This document shows, piece by piece, positions 36,003 to 44,538 of a stretch of 64,000 nucleotides of DNA. This DNA is from Acidobacteriota bacterium (lineage in GTDB: Bacteria; Acidobacteriota; Terriglobia; Bryobacterales; Bryobacteraceae). The notes beneath the pieces are model-generated. The model was given only the letters and a program-made list of their open reading frames with translations, had not been told where the DNA came from and did no database searches. Within the stretch, counting starts at the first letter, position 1, and each line of letters starts with the position of its first letter. Location of the stretch: the NCBI GenBank assembly GCA_018268715.1, contig JAFDVZ010000013.1, forward strand, positions 20,035 to 84,034. Direction: 5' to 3'. Position numbers and translations under genes: made by a program.

Positions 36003-37946
36003 ATGGATCGCGTGGAATTGGACCAGTGGAAGGGTCGGGAGGTCGCGCGTTTGCTGGCGCTGGTTGAGACCGAGCGCCGCTACTATCAGGAGATCGTCGC
36101 CTCCTTCCCCATCGGCGCCGTGATTGTCGCCCGCAGCGGCGCGGTGGTGTTCGCCAACCGGGCGTTCCGCCGCCTGGCCGGCGTGCGGCCCGGCGAGTTG
36201 CAGTCGAAGACGCTGGACCAGGTGATCGCATCGCCACGGCTGGGCGCCGCGGTCGAGGAGACGCTGCGGACCTCCACGCCCCACCCTAACATCCCGATCG
36301 AGTTAGCGGGTTATGAGTTTCAGGCGTCGGTGATCCCGCTGCATGGCTGGGAGGACGACCCGGAATCGGAGGCGCTGATCGCGCTCGAAGGCGCCGGAAC
36401 GTTGTCGGCGCTCGCGCCGCCGGCCGATTCAAGCGATTGGCCCGCCCTGCTGTGGACCATGCATCCGGAGACACAACAGTATTTGACGATCGACGGGGCG
36501 CGGGAGCATCTGCTCGGCTATTCCGCCGAACACTGGACGAGCACGCCCGACTTCTGGCGGGAGCACGTCCACGGCGACGACCGGGCGGCGATCTCGCAGT
36601 TCTACCGCACCGCCTTGCGGCAGGGCGGCGAGTTCGGCTGCGAATATCGCGCCATGACCGCCAGCGGCAAGCCCGTGTGGCGGCGCGACGTCTTCCGCGT
36701 CACGCTGGATCACGAGGGGGCGCCGGTGCGGGTGAGCGGCGTCACCATCGACGCCGGGGCGCGCCGCCGGGCGGAAGCCGACAATCTGCAGTTCAACCGT
36801 TTCGAAGCGCTGACCGCGCTGTCCCGCCGCCTTTCGCATGATTTCAACAACTCGCTGATGGTGGTTACGGGATACGCCGAGGAGTTGCTGGCGCATCTGC
36901 CGGAAAGCGACGCGCGACGCGCCGACGTGCAGTCGATTGTTTCGGCCGCCGAGTCGATGGCGGGCGTCGCGGGCGAGTTGGGCGGATTCAGCCGGAGGCA
37001 ATCGTCGCCGGCCGTGGCCACGGACCTGTCGGGCGTACTGACGGCGGCCGCCTCCCGCATTCGCTCCGAGCTGGGCGCGACGCTGGTCCTGCGCCAGCCG
37101 CAGCACCGGCTGGAGGCCTACGCCGACCCGATCCAACTGGAGGCGATGCTGATCGCCATCGCCCGCAGTCTGCGCGACAAGGACGATCCGCACATGATCG
37201 TGGCGGCGGGCGAGGTCGGCGTAGACGAGCAATCGAACCTGGCGCACGCGTTGCACCCTGGCCGCTATGTCGAAATCGCGTTGCGCGGACCCTTCGCTTC
37301 GGAGGTTCCACGGGCGGCCTTTGAGACGCTGATCTCCGGCAAGGATCCGCACTCTTCCGACATCACGCGCGCCTATACGGTGGCTCGCGAATGGGGCGGC
37401 ACGATGTACGCCTTGCGCACCGACCACACCTCGGAAGTCCACCTGCTGCTGCCCGCCGTCGTGGCCGAACCCGCCGAGCCGAGGTCTCCCAAACCGGCCG
37501 CAAAGGTCGCGGAGCCGGTGGCGACCGCCGCGCCGGAGCCCGTCGAACCGGCCCCCGTCACCATCATGGTGGTGGAGGACGAGAAGGGCATTCGCGGGCT
37601 GATCCAGAAGATCCTGAAGCGGGAGGGGTACCAAGTGCTGGTGGCCTCCAATAGCGACGAGGCCGACGAGGCGGCCGCGGCCAGTCCGCACCCGATTCGC
37701 CTGGTGATCGCCGATCTGAACGTCTCCGGCCGCGACGGCCGCGCGATCGCCGATCGATTGTCCGGCCGCTACCCGGACCTGCGCGTGCTGTACATCTCCG
37801 GCTACGCCGACGATCCCGAGGCCACCACGCGCGCGGTCGGCTCGGCGCCTTTTTTGCAGAAGCCGTTCACGCTGGCGGCGCTGGTGAAAAAGGTCCGCGA
37901 GATCGCCGCGCCGGAGAACGCCAGGTCCGCCACGGCCGCCGCTTGA
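36003..37946 (+). CDS. Histidine-kinase-like hybrid protein with degenerate ATPase domain and receiver
   Basis: A 647-residue protein built like a hybrid kinase: PAS-like domains (about 28-130 and 145-255), a HisKA box with H279 in SHDFNNSLMVVTGYAEELL, an ATPase-like region (about 370-485) and a receiver (518-635) with D571 in LVIADLNVSGRDG. The ATPase region has lost its key motifs. Where the N box should be it reads AMLIAIARSLRD with no asparagine, the G1 box is replaced by ALRGPF, and no G2 glycine-rich motif is present near 450-460. So it may be unable to autophosphorylate. It could act as a phosphatase, a pseudokinase partner of the divergent kinase, or a receiver scaffold. Confidence 0.83.
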   Translation: MDRVELDQWKGREVARLLALVETERRYYQEIVASFPIGAVIVARSGAVVFANRAFRRLAGVRPGELQSKTLDQVIASPRLGAAVEETLRTSTPHPNIPIELAGYEFQASVIPLHGWEDDPESEALIALEGAGTLSALAPPADSSDWPALLWTMHPETQQYLTIDGAREHLLGYSAEHWTSTPDFWREHVHGDDRAAISQFYRTALRQGGEFGCEYRAMTASGKPVWRRDVFRVTLDHEGAPVRVSGVTIDAGARRRAEADNLQFNRFEALTALSRRLSHDFNNSLMVVTGYAEELLAHLPESDARRADVQSIVSAAESMAGVAGELGGFSRRQSSPAVATDLSGVLTAAASRIRSELGATLVLRQPQHRLEAYADPIQLEAMLIAIARSLRDKDDPHMIVAAGEVGVDEQSNLAHALHPGRYVEIALRGPFASEVPRAAFETLISGKDPHSSDITRAYTVAREWGGTMYALRTDHTSEVHLLLPAVVAEPAEPRSPKPAAKVAEPVATAAPEPVEPAPVTIMVVEDEKGIRGLIQKILKREGYQVLVASNSDEADEAAAASPHPIRLVIADLNVSGRDGRAIADRLSGRYPDLRVLYISGYADDPEATTRAVGSAPFLQKPFTLAALVKKVREIAAPENARSATAAA

Positions 37947-38049
37947 GCAGGCCCGCCGCAACGGTTTGAAATTCGCCCATCCCGTAACCAAACGCCGATT
38001 CGGGCGTCACCTATATGGCGGCGCACCTCCGGGTCCGCCGCGGGCTGGC

Positions 38050-38079
38050 TTGATTGCCGTGGATCGTAAACCGTATCAT
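38050..38079 (+). promoter_or_regulatory. Possible sigma-70-type promoter of the ABC transporter operon
   Basis: TTGATT (38050-38055) and TATCAT (38074-38079) are separated by 18 bp, 55 bp upstream of the ABC ATPase start, in a 188-bp gap after the kinase-like gene. The match to consensus is moderate (4/6 and 5/6). The alignment was made by eye. Confidence 0.35.
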
Positions 38080-38134
38080 GTAGATTCCAAGCATCAATCG
38101 CCAGCAGTTCACCGCACACTACCCGGTTCAACAT

Positions 38135-39109
38135 ATGATCAAAGTCGAAGGACTGACGAAGCGTTACGCACGCAATGTCGCGGTCGATAACATCTCGTTC
38201 GAAGTCGAGAAGGGCCAGATCGTTGGCTTTCTAGGCCCGAACGGCGCGGGCAAGACGACCACGATGCGCGTTCTGACTTGCTTTTTGCCTCCCACGGCGG
38301 GCACGGCGCAAGTGGCGGGCTTCGATGTCCTCGAGTCCCCGCTCGAGGTGAAGAAACGCATCGGCTACCTGCCCGAAACACCGCCGCTGTACCCGGAAAT
38401 GGAGGTTGTGGAGTATCTCGATTTCGTCGGCAGCCTGAAGGGGTTGCCCTCCGGCGACCGTAAGCGCCGCGTCGACGAGGTGATGGAGAAATGCTCCGTC
38501 GCCGACGTCCGCAACAAGCTGATCGGCAAGCTGTCCAAGGGCTACCGCCAGCGCGTCGGGCTGGCCCAGGCCATCATTCACAACCCCGACGTCCTGGTGC
38601 TGGACGAGCCGACTTCCGGCCTCGATCCCAAGCAGATTATCGAAACCCGCGAGCTGATCAAGAAGCTGGCGGGCGATCACACCATCATTCTCAGCACGCA
38701 CATCCTGCCCGAGGTGGAGTCCACCTGCGAGCACGTGGTGATCATCAGCAAGGGCAAGCTGGTGGCGACCGATACGGTGGCCAATCTGACCAGCCGCCTG
38801 CGCGGCGCCGAGACGGTGATGGTGGAAGTGGGCGCGCGGGAGGGCTCGCTGGACGCCGCGCACGTATTCGGAAAGCTCGAGCAGGTGGCGGGCGTCAGCC
38901 GCGTCACGGCGCGCGATCCGCGAGAGGGTCACGCGCGGTTTGAAATCGAGAGCGTGAAGGAGCGTTCCGTGCGCGCCGAACTGGCCCGCATGGTGGTGGA
39001 ATCCGGCTGGAACCTGCATGAGTTGCACACCGTGGGATTGAGTCTTGAAGAGATCTTCCTCCAACTGACCGGCGGCGAGTCGGCCGCCTCCACTGGAGAG
39101 TCCAAATGA
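38135..39109 (+). CDS. ABC transporter ATP-binding protein (GldA-like)
   Basis: A 324-residue ABC ATPase. Motifs are Walker A GPNGAGKTTT (about 34-43), signature LSKGYRQRVGLAQA, Walker B VLVLDEPTSGLDP, and a switch histidine in LSTHILPEVE. The C-terminal ~90 residues match the accessory extension of GldA-type ATPases, found in gliding-motility and related export systems. With the permease (overlapping by 4 bp), the GldG-type protein and the DUF4340 protein it forms one ABC-2 exporter. No other gliding genes are visible, so a role in motility is not implied; polysaccharide or lipid export is equally plausible. Confidence 0.9.
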   Translation: MIKVEGLTKRYARNVAVDNISFEVEKGQIVGFLGPNGAGKTTTMRVLTCFLPPTAGTAQVAGFDVLESPLEVKKRIGYLPETPPLYPEMEVVEYLDFVGSLKGLPSGDRKRRVDEVMEKCSVADVRNKLIGKLSKGYRQRVGLAQAIIHNPDVLVLDEPTSGLDPKQIIETRELIKKLAGDHTIILSTHILPEVESTCEHVVIISKGKLVATDTVANLTSRLRGAETVMVEVGAREGSLDAAHVFGKLEQVAGVSRVTARDPREGHARFEIESVKERSVRAELARMVVESGWNLHELHTVGLSLEEIFLQLTGGESAASTGESK

Positions 39110-39873
39110 ACAATATCTGGGTTATCTGCAAGAAGGAGCTCAACAGTTACTTCGTTTCGCCCATCGCCTATGGGCTGATGGCGTTTTTCGCGCTGGTCGC
39201 CGGGTTTTTCTTCTACTCCGCCACCGCGATCTTCGTCCAGCGATCCATGGAGTCGCAGATGATGGGCCGCGGGTTCCCGATGAGCGTGAACGAATGGGTC
39301 ATCCGGCCCGTGCTGTCGAATGTCAGCGTCATCGGGCTGTTTCTGATCCCGATGATCACCATGCGCCTGTTCGCCGAGGAGAAGCGCACCGGCACTTACG
39401 AGCTGCTGGCTACCTCGCCCATCCGCGATTACGAGATTATCGTCGGCAAGTGGGTGGCGGCGCTCATCATGTACGCCTGCATCCTGGCCGTGTCGCTACT
39501 CGACATCCTGGTGCTGTTCGCCTACGGCAAGCCGGACTGGAAGCCGATGTTGGTGGGATACCTGGGACTGCTGTTGCAGGGCGGCTGTCTGCTGGCGGTG
39601 GGGACGTTCATTTCGAACACCACGCGCAGCCAGATTGTCGCGGGCGTCGGCACGTTCGCCATCTGCCTGCTGTTGTGGGTGCTCGATTGGGTGAGCGCCT
39701 TTGAGACCGCGGCGTGGGCCAAGGTCGTCTCCTATCTTTCGGTGCTGACTCACTTCGAACCTTTCTCAAAGGGAGTGATCGACACCAAGGATGTTATCTT
39801 CTACGTCTCGATGATCTTTCTTGGACTGTTTCTGACCGCGCGCGCCATGGAATCGCAGCGCTGGAGGGCATAA
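39106..39873 (+). CDS. ABC-2 type permease (GldF-like)
   Basis: A 255-residue permease with six hydrophobic helices, opening NNIWVICKKELNSYFVSPIAYG, which is typical of ABC-2/GldF permeases; the EEKRTGTYELLATSPI segment is the conserved membrane-edge loop. Its ATG overlaps the ATPase stop, and the GldG-type gene follows with one base between. It would form the membrane channel of the exporter encoded by this cluster. Confidence 0.9.
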   Translation: MNNIWVICKKELNSYFVSPIAYGLMAFFALVAGFFFYSATAIFVQRSMESQMMGRGFPMSVNEWVIRPVLSNVSVIGLFLIPMITMRLFAEEKRTGTYELLATSPIRDYEIIVGKWVAALIMYACILAVSLLDILVLFAYGKPDWKPMLVGYLGLLLQGGCLLAVGTFISNTTRSQIVAGVGTFAICLLLWVLDWVSAFETAAWAKVVSYLSVLTHFEPFSKGVIDTKDVIFYVSMIFLGLFLTARAMESQRWRA

Positions 39874-39874
39874 C

Positions 39875-41266
39875 ATGAACACCCAGTGGATGAAAGCCCG
39901 CCAGACCAAGTACACCGGCTATGTCGTCGTCTATGTGGTGGTGATCGTAGCCGTTCTCGCGCTCGCCAATTTCCTCGCGCAGCGCTATAACAAGTCCTGG
40001 GACTCGACGACCAACAAGCAATTCAGCCTCTCGGACCAGACCATCAAGGTGGTGAAGGGACTCACGCAGGACGTCACCATCGACTACTTCGACAAGACCA
40101 GCAACCTGTCCGATCCCCGGGGCAACGCCCGCGATCTGTTGGATCGCTACGCGAACCTTTCCTCGAAAGTCCACGTCAACTACGTCGATCCGACCAAGAA
40201 GCCGGAGATCGCCAAGGCGGCCGGCGTGCGGGCCTTCGGCACGACTTACATACAGGCCGCCGGCCGACGCCAGGAAGCCAAGAGCGTCAGCGAGGAAGAG
40301 ATCACGGGCGCGTTGATCCGGGCGCTGAAGGGCGGTGAACGCCTGGTCTGCGCCGTCACGGGCAGCGGCGAGCATGGGCTCGACGCGGCGAACGAAGACG
40401 GTTACTCCTCGGCCAAGGAGATGCTGGAGAAGAATAACTACAAGACGCAGACGATCAATCTTCTCCAGAAGCAGGAAATCCCCAAGGAGTGCAACATCGT
40501 GTTTGTGGGCGGGCCGCGCCTGGACTATGTTCCGGCCGCCGCCGACGCGATCAAGAAATATGTCGAAGGCGGCGGCCGCGTGCTGCTCGCTCTCGACGCT
40601 CCGCTGCAGTTCCAGGGGCAGGAGATCGCGCCGAACAAGGCTCTCGCCGGAGTCCTGGCGGGCTGGGGCGTCACGCTCGACGACGACCTGGTGATCGACC
40701 CGAACCCGGTGAACCGTCTGTTCGGATTCGACGCCTCCGTCGTGCTGGTGAACGAGTACGAGTCGCACCAGATCGTGCGCGACATGCGCGGGGCGTCGGC
40801 GTTCCCGCTGATCCGCTCCATGGAAGTGAAAGCGGGCGATAAGACCACCGTCGACAAGCTGTTCTCGAGTTCCTCGGACGCTTTCGGCGCGACCAACCTC
40901 ACGTCTCCGCGAGTGAACCCGAGCGATCCCAAGAACAAGAAGGGACCGCTGGTGCTCGCCGCCGCTGGAACCTATAACACGGGCCAGCCGAATAACAACG
41001 GCCGCTTCGTGGTGGCGGGATCGTCTTACTGGATCGCCAATAACATCCTGCCGTCGCGCTCACTGGCCAATCGCGACCTGTTCCTGAACATGATGAACTG
41101 GCTGTCGTCGGACGAAGACCTGATCTCCATCCGGCCGAAGGAGCCCGAGAATCGGCCCCTGGCCATGACGGTACGCCAGATGCGGATGTTGTTCTACTCG
41201 ACCATTCTGTTCCTGCCGCTGCTGATTCTGGCGTCGGGACTGTCGGTCTGGTGGCGCCGGAGGTAA
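39875..41266 (+). CDS. GldG-family ABC transporter auxiliary protein
   Basis: A 463-residue protein of the GldG / ABC-transporter auxiliary family. One N-terminal helix (about 15-38) anchors it and a C-terminal helix (about 435-457) precedes a basic WWRRR end. The outer domain contains the family's QFSLSDQTIKVVKGL opening and the EITGALIRALKGGE, VTGSGEH, VFVGGPRLDYVPAAADAIKKYV (in part) and YVEGGGRVLLALD blocks. It lies one base after the permease and completes the GldA-F-G-type exporter. Confidence 0.88.
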   Translation: MNTQWMKARQTKYTGYVVVYVVVIVAVLALANFLAQRYNKSWDSTTNKQFSLSDQTIKVVKGLTQDVTIDYFDKTSNLSDPRGNARDLLDRYANLSSKVHVNYVDPTKKPEIAKAAGVRAFGTTYIQAAGRRQEAKSVSEEEITGALIRALKGGERLVCAVTGSGEHGLDAANEDGYSSAKEMLEKNNYKTQTINLLQKQEIPKECNIVFVGGPRLDYVPAAADAIKKYVEGGGRVLLALDAPLQFQGQEIAPNKALAGVLAGWGVTLDDDLVIDPNPVNRLFGFDASVVLVNEYESHQIVRDMRGASAFPLIRSMEVKAGDKTTVDKLFSSSSDAFGATNLTSPRVNPSDPKNKKGPLVLAAAGTYNTGQPNNNGRFVVAGSSYWIANNILPSRSLANRDLFLNMMNWLSSDEDLISIRPKEPENRPLAMTVRQMRMLFYSTILFLPLLILASGLSVWWRRR

Positions 41267-41269
41267 CCG

Positions 41270-42607
41270 ATGCCGGTCCGCAATCTCCTGATCGCGCTGG
41301 GTCTGCTCGCGGTGTTGGGCGGAGGGGTCTGGTGGTCCAACAAACACCAGGCCGCCGAAGAAGCCAAGCCGCAGAAGGACGACCCGGCCGCGCCGAAAAT
41401 CCTCGCCATTCCGGACGACCAGATCGCGCAACTGACGCTGAAGCGTAAAGACTCCGACGCGGTGGTTCTGAAGAAGAACGCCCAGAACAAATGGGAGATG
41501 GCCCAGCCGAAGCCTTACCGCGTCGACCCCGATACGGTGAGCGGAATCACCGCCGCCATCAATCCGCTGGCCAGCACGCAGGTGGTGGACGAAAAGCCAT
41601 CGAACCTGGCGCAGTTCGGCCTGGATGCGCCGTCCTTCGAACTGACTGTGACGAAGAAGGACGGCAAGTCCGAGAAGCTGCTGATCGGCGATGACGCCCC
41701 GGCGGGCGGCGACGTGTACGCGAAGCTCGAAAGCGATCCGCGCGTGTTCACCATCGCCAGTTTCGGCAAGACCGGTCTCGACAAGACCGCGCAGGATCTG
41801 CGGGACAAGCGTCTGCTGACCTTCGATTCCGAGAAGCTGACTCGCGTCGAACTGGACGCCAAGAAGCAGCAACTCGAGTTCGGCAAGAACAATCAGAACG
41901 AGTGGCAGATCCTGAAGCCGAAGCCGTACCGGGCCGACGGCTGGCAGGTGGAGGAGTTGATCCGACGCTTGCGCGAAGCCAAGATGGACGCCTCTCCGAC
42001 CGACGAGGATTCGAAGAAGGCGGCCGCCGCGTTCGGCTCCGGCGCGGTGGTGGGCGTCGCCAAGGTCACCGATAACAACGGGACGCAGACGATCGAGGTC
42101 CGAAAGTCGAAGGACGACTATTACGCTAAGTCGAGCGCGGTCGAGGGCGTGTTCAAAGTGGCCAGCGACATGGGCCAGGGGCTCGACAAGGGCCTGGACG
42201 ACTTCCGGAATAAGAAGCTCTTCGATTTTGGTTTCAGCGATCCGACCAAGGTCGATGTCACCAAGGACGGCAAGACCGTCAGTTACGCCAAGTCCGCCGA
42301 CAAGTGGTTCTCCGGCCCCAAGCAGATCGACCCGGCCACCCTGCAAAGCTTCATCGACAAGCTGCGCGACCTTCAGGCCGCCCGGTTCGTCGAAACGCCG
42401 TTCCCAGCCTCGCCGATGATGCAGGTGACCGTTACGGCTAAGGACGGCAAGCTTGTGGACAAAGTGCTGATCGCCAAACAGGGCGCCGACTGGCTGGCCC
42501 GCCGGGAGAATGAGACGGTGGTCAGCCAACCCGAAGCCAAGGCCGCGGAAGACCTGGTGAAGGCCTTCGCCGACATCAAGGAAGCGGCGCCGGAAAAGAA
42601 GAAGTAA
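41270..42607 (+). CDS. DUF4340 domain-containing protein
   Basis: A 445-residue lysine/aspartate-rich protein with one N-terminal helix (about 4-20), then a repeated module of the DUF4340 family: KRKDSDAVVLKKNAQNKWEMA, DKTAQDLRDKRLLTF and NQNEWQILKPKPYRADGWQV. The family is usually found after GldG-type genes, and here it follows by 3 bp. It is probably a periplasm-facing component of the same ABC system. Function unknown. Confidence 0.86.
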   Translation: MPVRNLLIALGLLAVLGGGVWWSNKHQAAEEAKPQKDDPAAPKILAIPDDQIAQLTLKRKDSDAVVLKKNAQNKWEMAQPKPYRVDPDTVSGITAAINPLASTQVVDEKPSNLAQFGLDAPSFELTVTKKDGKSEKLLIGDDAPAGGDVYAKLESDPRVFTIASFGKTGLDKTAQDLRDKRLLTFDSEKLTRVELDAKKQQLEFGKNNQNEWQILKPKPYRADGWQVEELIRRLREAKMDASPTDEDSKKAAAAFGSGAVVGVAKVTDNNGTQTIEVRKSKDDYYAKSSAVEGVFKVASDMGQGLDKGLDDFRNKKLFDFGFSDPTKVDVTKDGKTVSYAKSADKWFSGPKQIDPATLQSFIDKLRDLQAARFVETPFPASPMMQVTVTAKDGKLVDKVLIAKQGADWLARRENETVVSQPEAKAAEDLVKAFADIKEAAPEKKK

Positions 42608-42613
42608 GCGGCC

Positions 42614-43963
42614 ATGTACGGCCTGCAGACCGACTTATACCAACTCACCATGGCGGCCGGCTATTTTCAGGCCGGCAAGACCCATGAGATCGCTACGTTT
42701 GAGTTATTCGTCCGCCGCTTTCCCACGAATCGGAACTATCTCATCGCGGCGGGACTGCAACAGGTGGTCGACTATCTCCTCAACCTGCGCTTCACTCGCG
42801 AGGAGGCGGACTATCTTCGAGGCCTGCCGCAGTTCCGCAACGCTCCGCCCGAGTTCTTCGCGGCGCTGGAGCAGTTCCGATTCTCGGGCGACCTTTTCGC
42901 CGTCCCGGAAGGCACGCCGGTCTTCCCCGGCGAGCCCTTCCTGACGGTCCGCGCGCCCATCATCGAAGCCCAGATCCCCGAAACATTCCTGCTGGCCACT
43001 GTCGGATTCCAGTCGATGATCGCCACCAAGGCGGCCCGCATCGTGGATGCCGCCAAAGGTCGCGCGGTTGTCGAATTCGGCACGCGACGCGCCCACTCCG
43101 CCCATGCCGGAATGATCGCCGGGCGCGCGGCCTACATCGGCGGTTGCATCGGCACCAGCAACACGGAAACGGGATTCCGTTTCGGCATCCCCGTGTTCGG
43201 AACCGCCGCCCATTCCTGGGTGCAGTCGTTCGGCACGGAGCGCGAAGCCTTCGAGCAGCTTCAGCAACTGATGGGCAACGCGACGGTCTATCTGATCGAC
43301 ACCTACGACACGTTGCGCGGCGCGGCCACGGCGGCCTCGCTTGGCCAGCCGGTGTGGGGTGTGCGGCTGGACAGCGGCAATCTGCGGGAACTCGCGCCCG
43401 CCGTCCGCGCCATTCTGGACGGCGCGGGTCTCCGCGACGCAAAAATCATGGCCACTGGCGACCTGAACGAGTACAAGATCCTGGAACTCATCGCCGCCGA
43501 CGCTCCCATCGACTCGTTCGGCGTCGGCACCGAACTCGCCACGTCCGCCGACGCTCCCAGTCTTGGCGCCGTCTACAAGCTGGTGGAGATGCAGTCGAAC
43601 GGGACGCGCCGTTTCACCGCCAAGTACAGCCCGGAGAAACACACGCTCCCCGGCGCCAAGCAGATTTTCCGATACGCCGACCGCGACGTGGTCGGATGTC
43701 AGAGCGAGTGCATGCCCTCGCCGCACGGCGCCGGCGAACCGCAAGCCCTCCTGCGTCCCGTCATCCTCAAGGGAGAGTTAGTCGCGCCGCCGCCGACGGT
43801 CCACCAGGCCCGCGAGCATCGCGAACGTTCACTAGCTCCATTCCCGTCGCTGGTGCGCACGCTGTTTACCCGCGAGGACGCATGGCCCGTCGAACGTAGC
43901 GAGAAACTCGAAACACTGGCGGCGCAGGTTCGCCAATCAGCCGCGGTGGAGCGCAAGCAATGA
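42614..43963 (+). CDS. pncB: Nicotinate phosphoribosyltransferase
   Basis: A 449-residue PncB-type enzyme making nicotinate mononucleotide from nicotinate, PRPP and ATP in NAD salvage. Landmarks are LQTDLYQLTMAAGYF, EFGTRRAHSAHAG, TSNTETGFRFGIPVFGTAAHSW, DTYDTLRGAATAA, VRLDSGNL and FGVGTELATS. It follows the DUF4340 gene by 6 bp and its stop overlaps the nicotinamidase-like gene by 4 bp. This pairing of the two salvage steps, amidase then transferase, makes the assignment firm. Confidence 0.92.
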   Translation: MYGLQTDLYQLTMAAGYFQAGKTHEIATFELFVRRFPTNRNYLIAAGLQQVVDYLLNLRFTREEADYLRGLPQFRNAPPEFFAALEQFRFSGDLFAVPEGTPVFPGEPFLTVRAPIIEAQIPETFLLATVGFQSMIATKAARIVDAAKGRAVVEFGTRRAHSAHAGMIAGRAAYIGGCIGTSNTETGFRFGIPVFGTAAHSWVQSFGTEREAFEQLQQLMGNATVYLIDTYDTLRGAATAASLGQPVWGVRLDSGNLRELAPAVRAILDGAGLRDAKIMATGDLNEYKILELIAADAPIDSFGVGTELATSADAPSLGAVYKLVEMQSNGTRRFTAKYSPEKHTLPGAKQIFRYADRDVVGCQSECMPSPHGAGEPQALLRPVILKGELVAPPPTVHQAREHRERSLAPFPSLVRTLFTREDAWPVERSEKLETLAAQVRQSAAVERKQ

Positions 43964-44538
43964 AAACCGTCTATTTCGACATCGACACGCAGATCGACTT
44001 CATGCTGCCCGCTGGCGCGCTCTATGCGCCTCGAGCCGAAAGCATCGTGGACGCCGTGGCGCGGTTGAATCGACACGCCGCGGCCGCGGGAGCGCCGCTG
44101 GTTTCGACGATGGACGCGCACCTGGAAAACGACCCGGAGTTCCGTCGGTGGCCGCCGCACTGCGTGGCCGGCACGGTGGGACAGCAGAAAGCGGGCGCCA
44201 CGCTGCTCGATCGCCGCCTGGTGATTCCGCTCGTGGACGCGGCCGAGCGCATCGACGGAGTCCCGCAGTTGTTGCTTGAAAAGCGTTCCACCGATTGCTT
44301 TACCAACCCGAACATCGACGGTCTTCTGCTCGCCTTCAACGCCGATCGTTATGTGGTTTATGGCGTCGTCACGGAGGTCTGCGTTAAGTTCGCGGTGGAA
44401 GGCCTGCTCGCCCGCGGGCATCGAGTGGAGCTTGTCACTGACGCGGTGAAGGAGCTGAATTCCGCCGCGGCGGACGCGCTGTTGAACGAGTTCGCAAAGC
44501 GGGGCGTCCGCATGACCACTGTCGGCGACTACGTCTGA
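43960..44538 (+). CDS. Isochorismatase-family hydrolase, probable nicotinamidase
   Basis: A 192-residue cysteine hydrolase of the isochorismatase/nicotinamidase fold. Likely triad members are an N-terminal aspartate in FDIDTQIDFM, a lysine in LLEKRSTDCF and cysteine in YGVVTEVCVKF; the metal-site-like DAHLENDPEF is also present. Overlap with pncB by 4 bp supports a nicotinamidase (PncA) role, converting nicotinamide to nicotinate for the next enzyme. Other isochorismatase-family activities cannot be excluded. Its stop overlaps the hypF start by one base. Confidence 0.83.
   Translation: MKTVYFDIDTQIDFMLPAGALYAPRAESIVDAVARLNRHAAAAGAPLVSTMDAHLENDPEFRRWPPHCVAGTVGQQKAGATLLDRRLVIPLVDAAERIDGVPQLLLEKRSTDCFTNPNIDGLLLAFNADRYVVYGVVTEVCVKFAVEGLLARGHRVELVTDAVKELNSAAADALLNEFAKRGVRMTTVGDYV

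Noticed and set aside
35973..36003. TTGACA promoter directly before the kinase-like gene
   Set aside because: TTGACA at 35973 is a good -35 box but no acceptable -10 lies 16-18 bp downstream, and the gene start is only 25 bp away.
36429..37991. 520-codon minus-strand open frame
   Set aside because: Exact antisense of the kinase-like gene at 36003, which has readable PAS and receiver motifs; the antisense has none.
41060..42529. 489-codon minus-strand open frame
   Set aside because: Antisense of GldG and DUF4340 genes; low-complexity composition, no motif.
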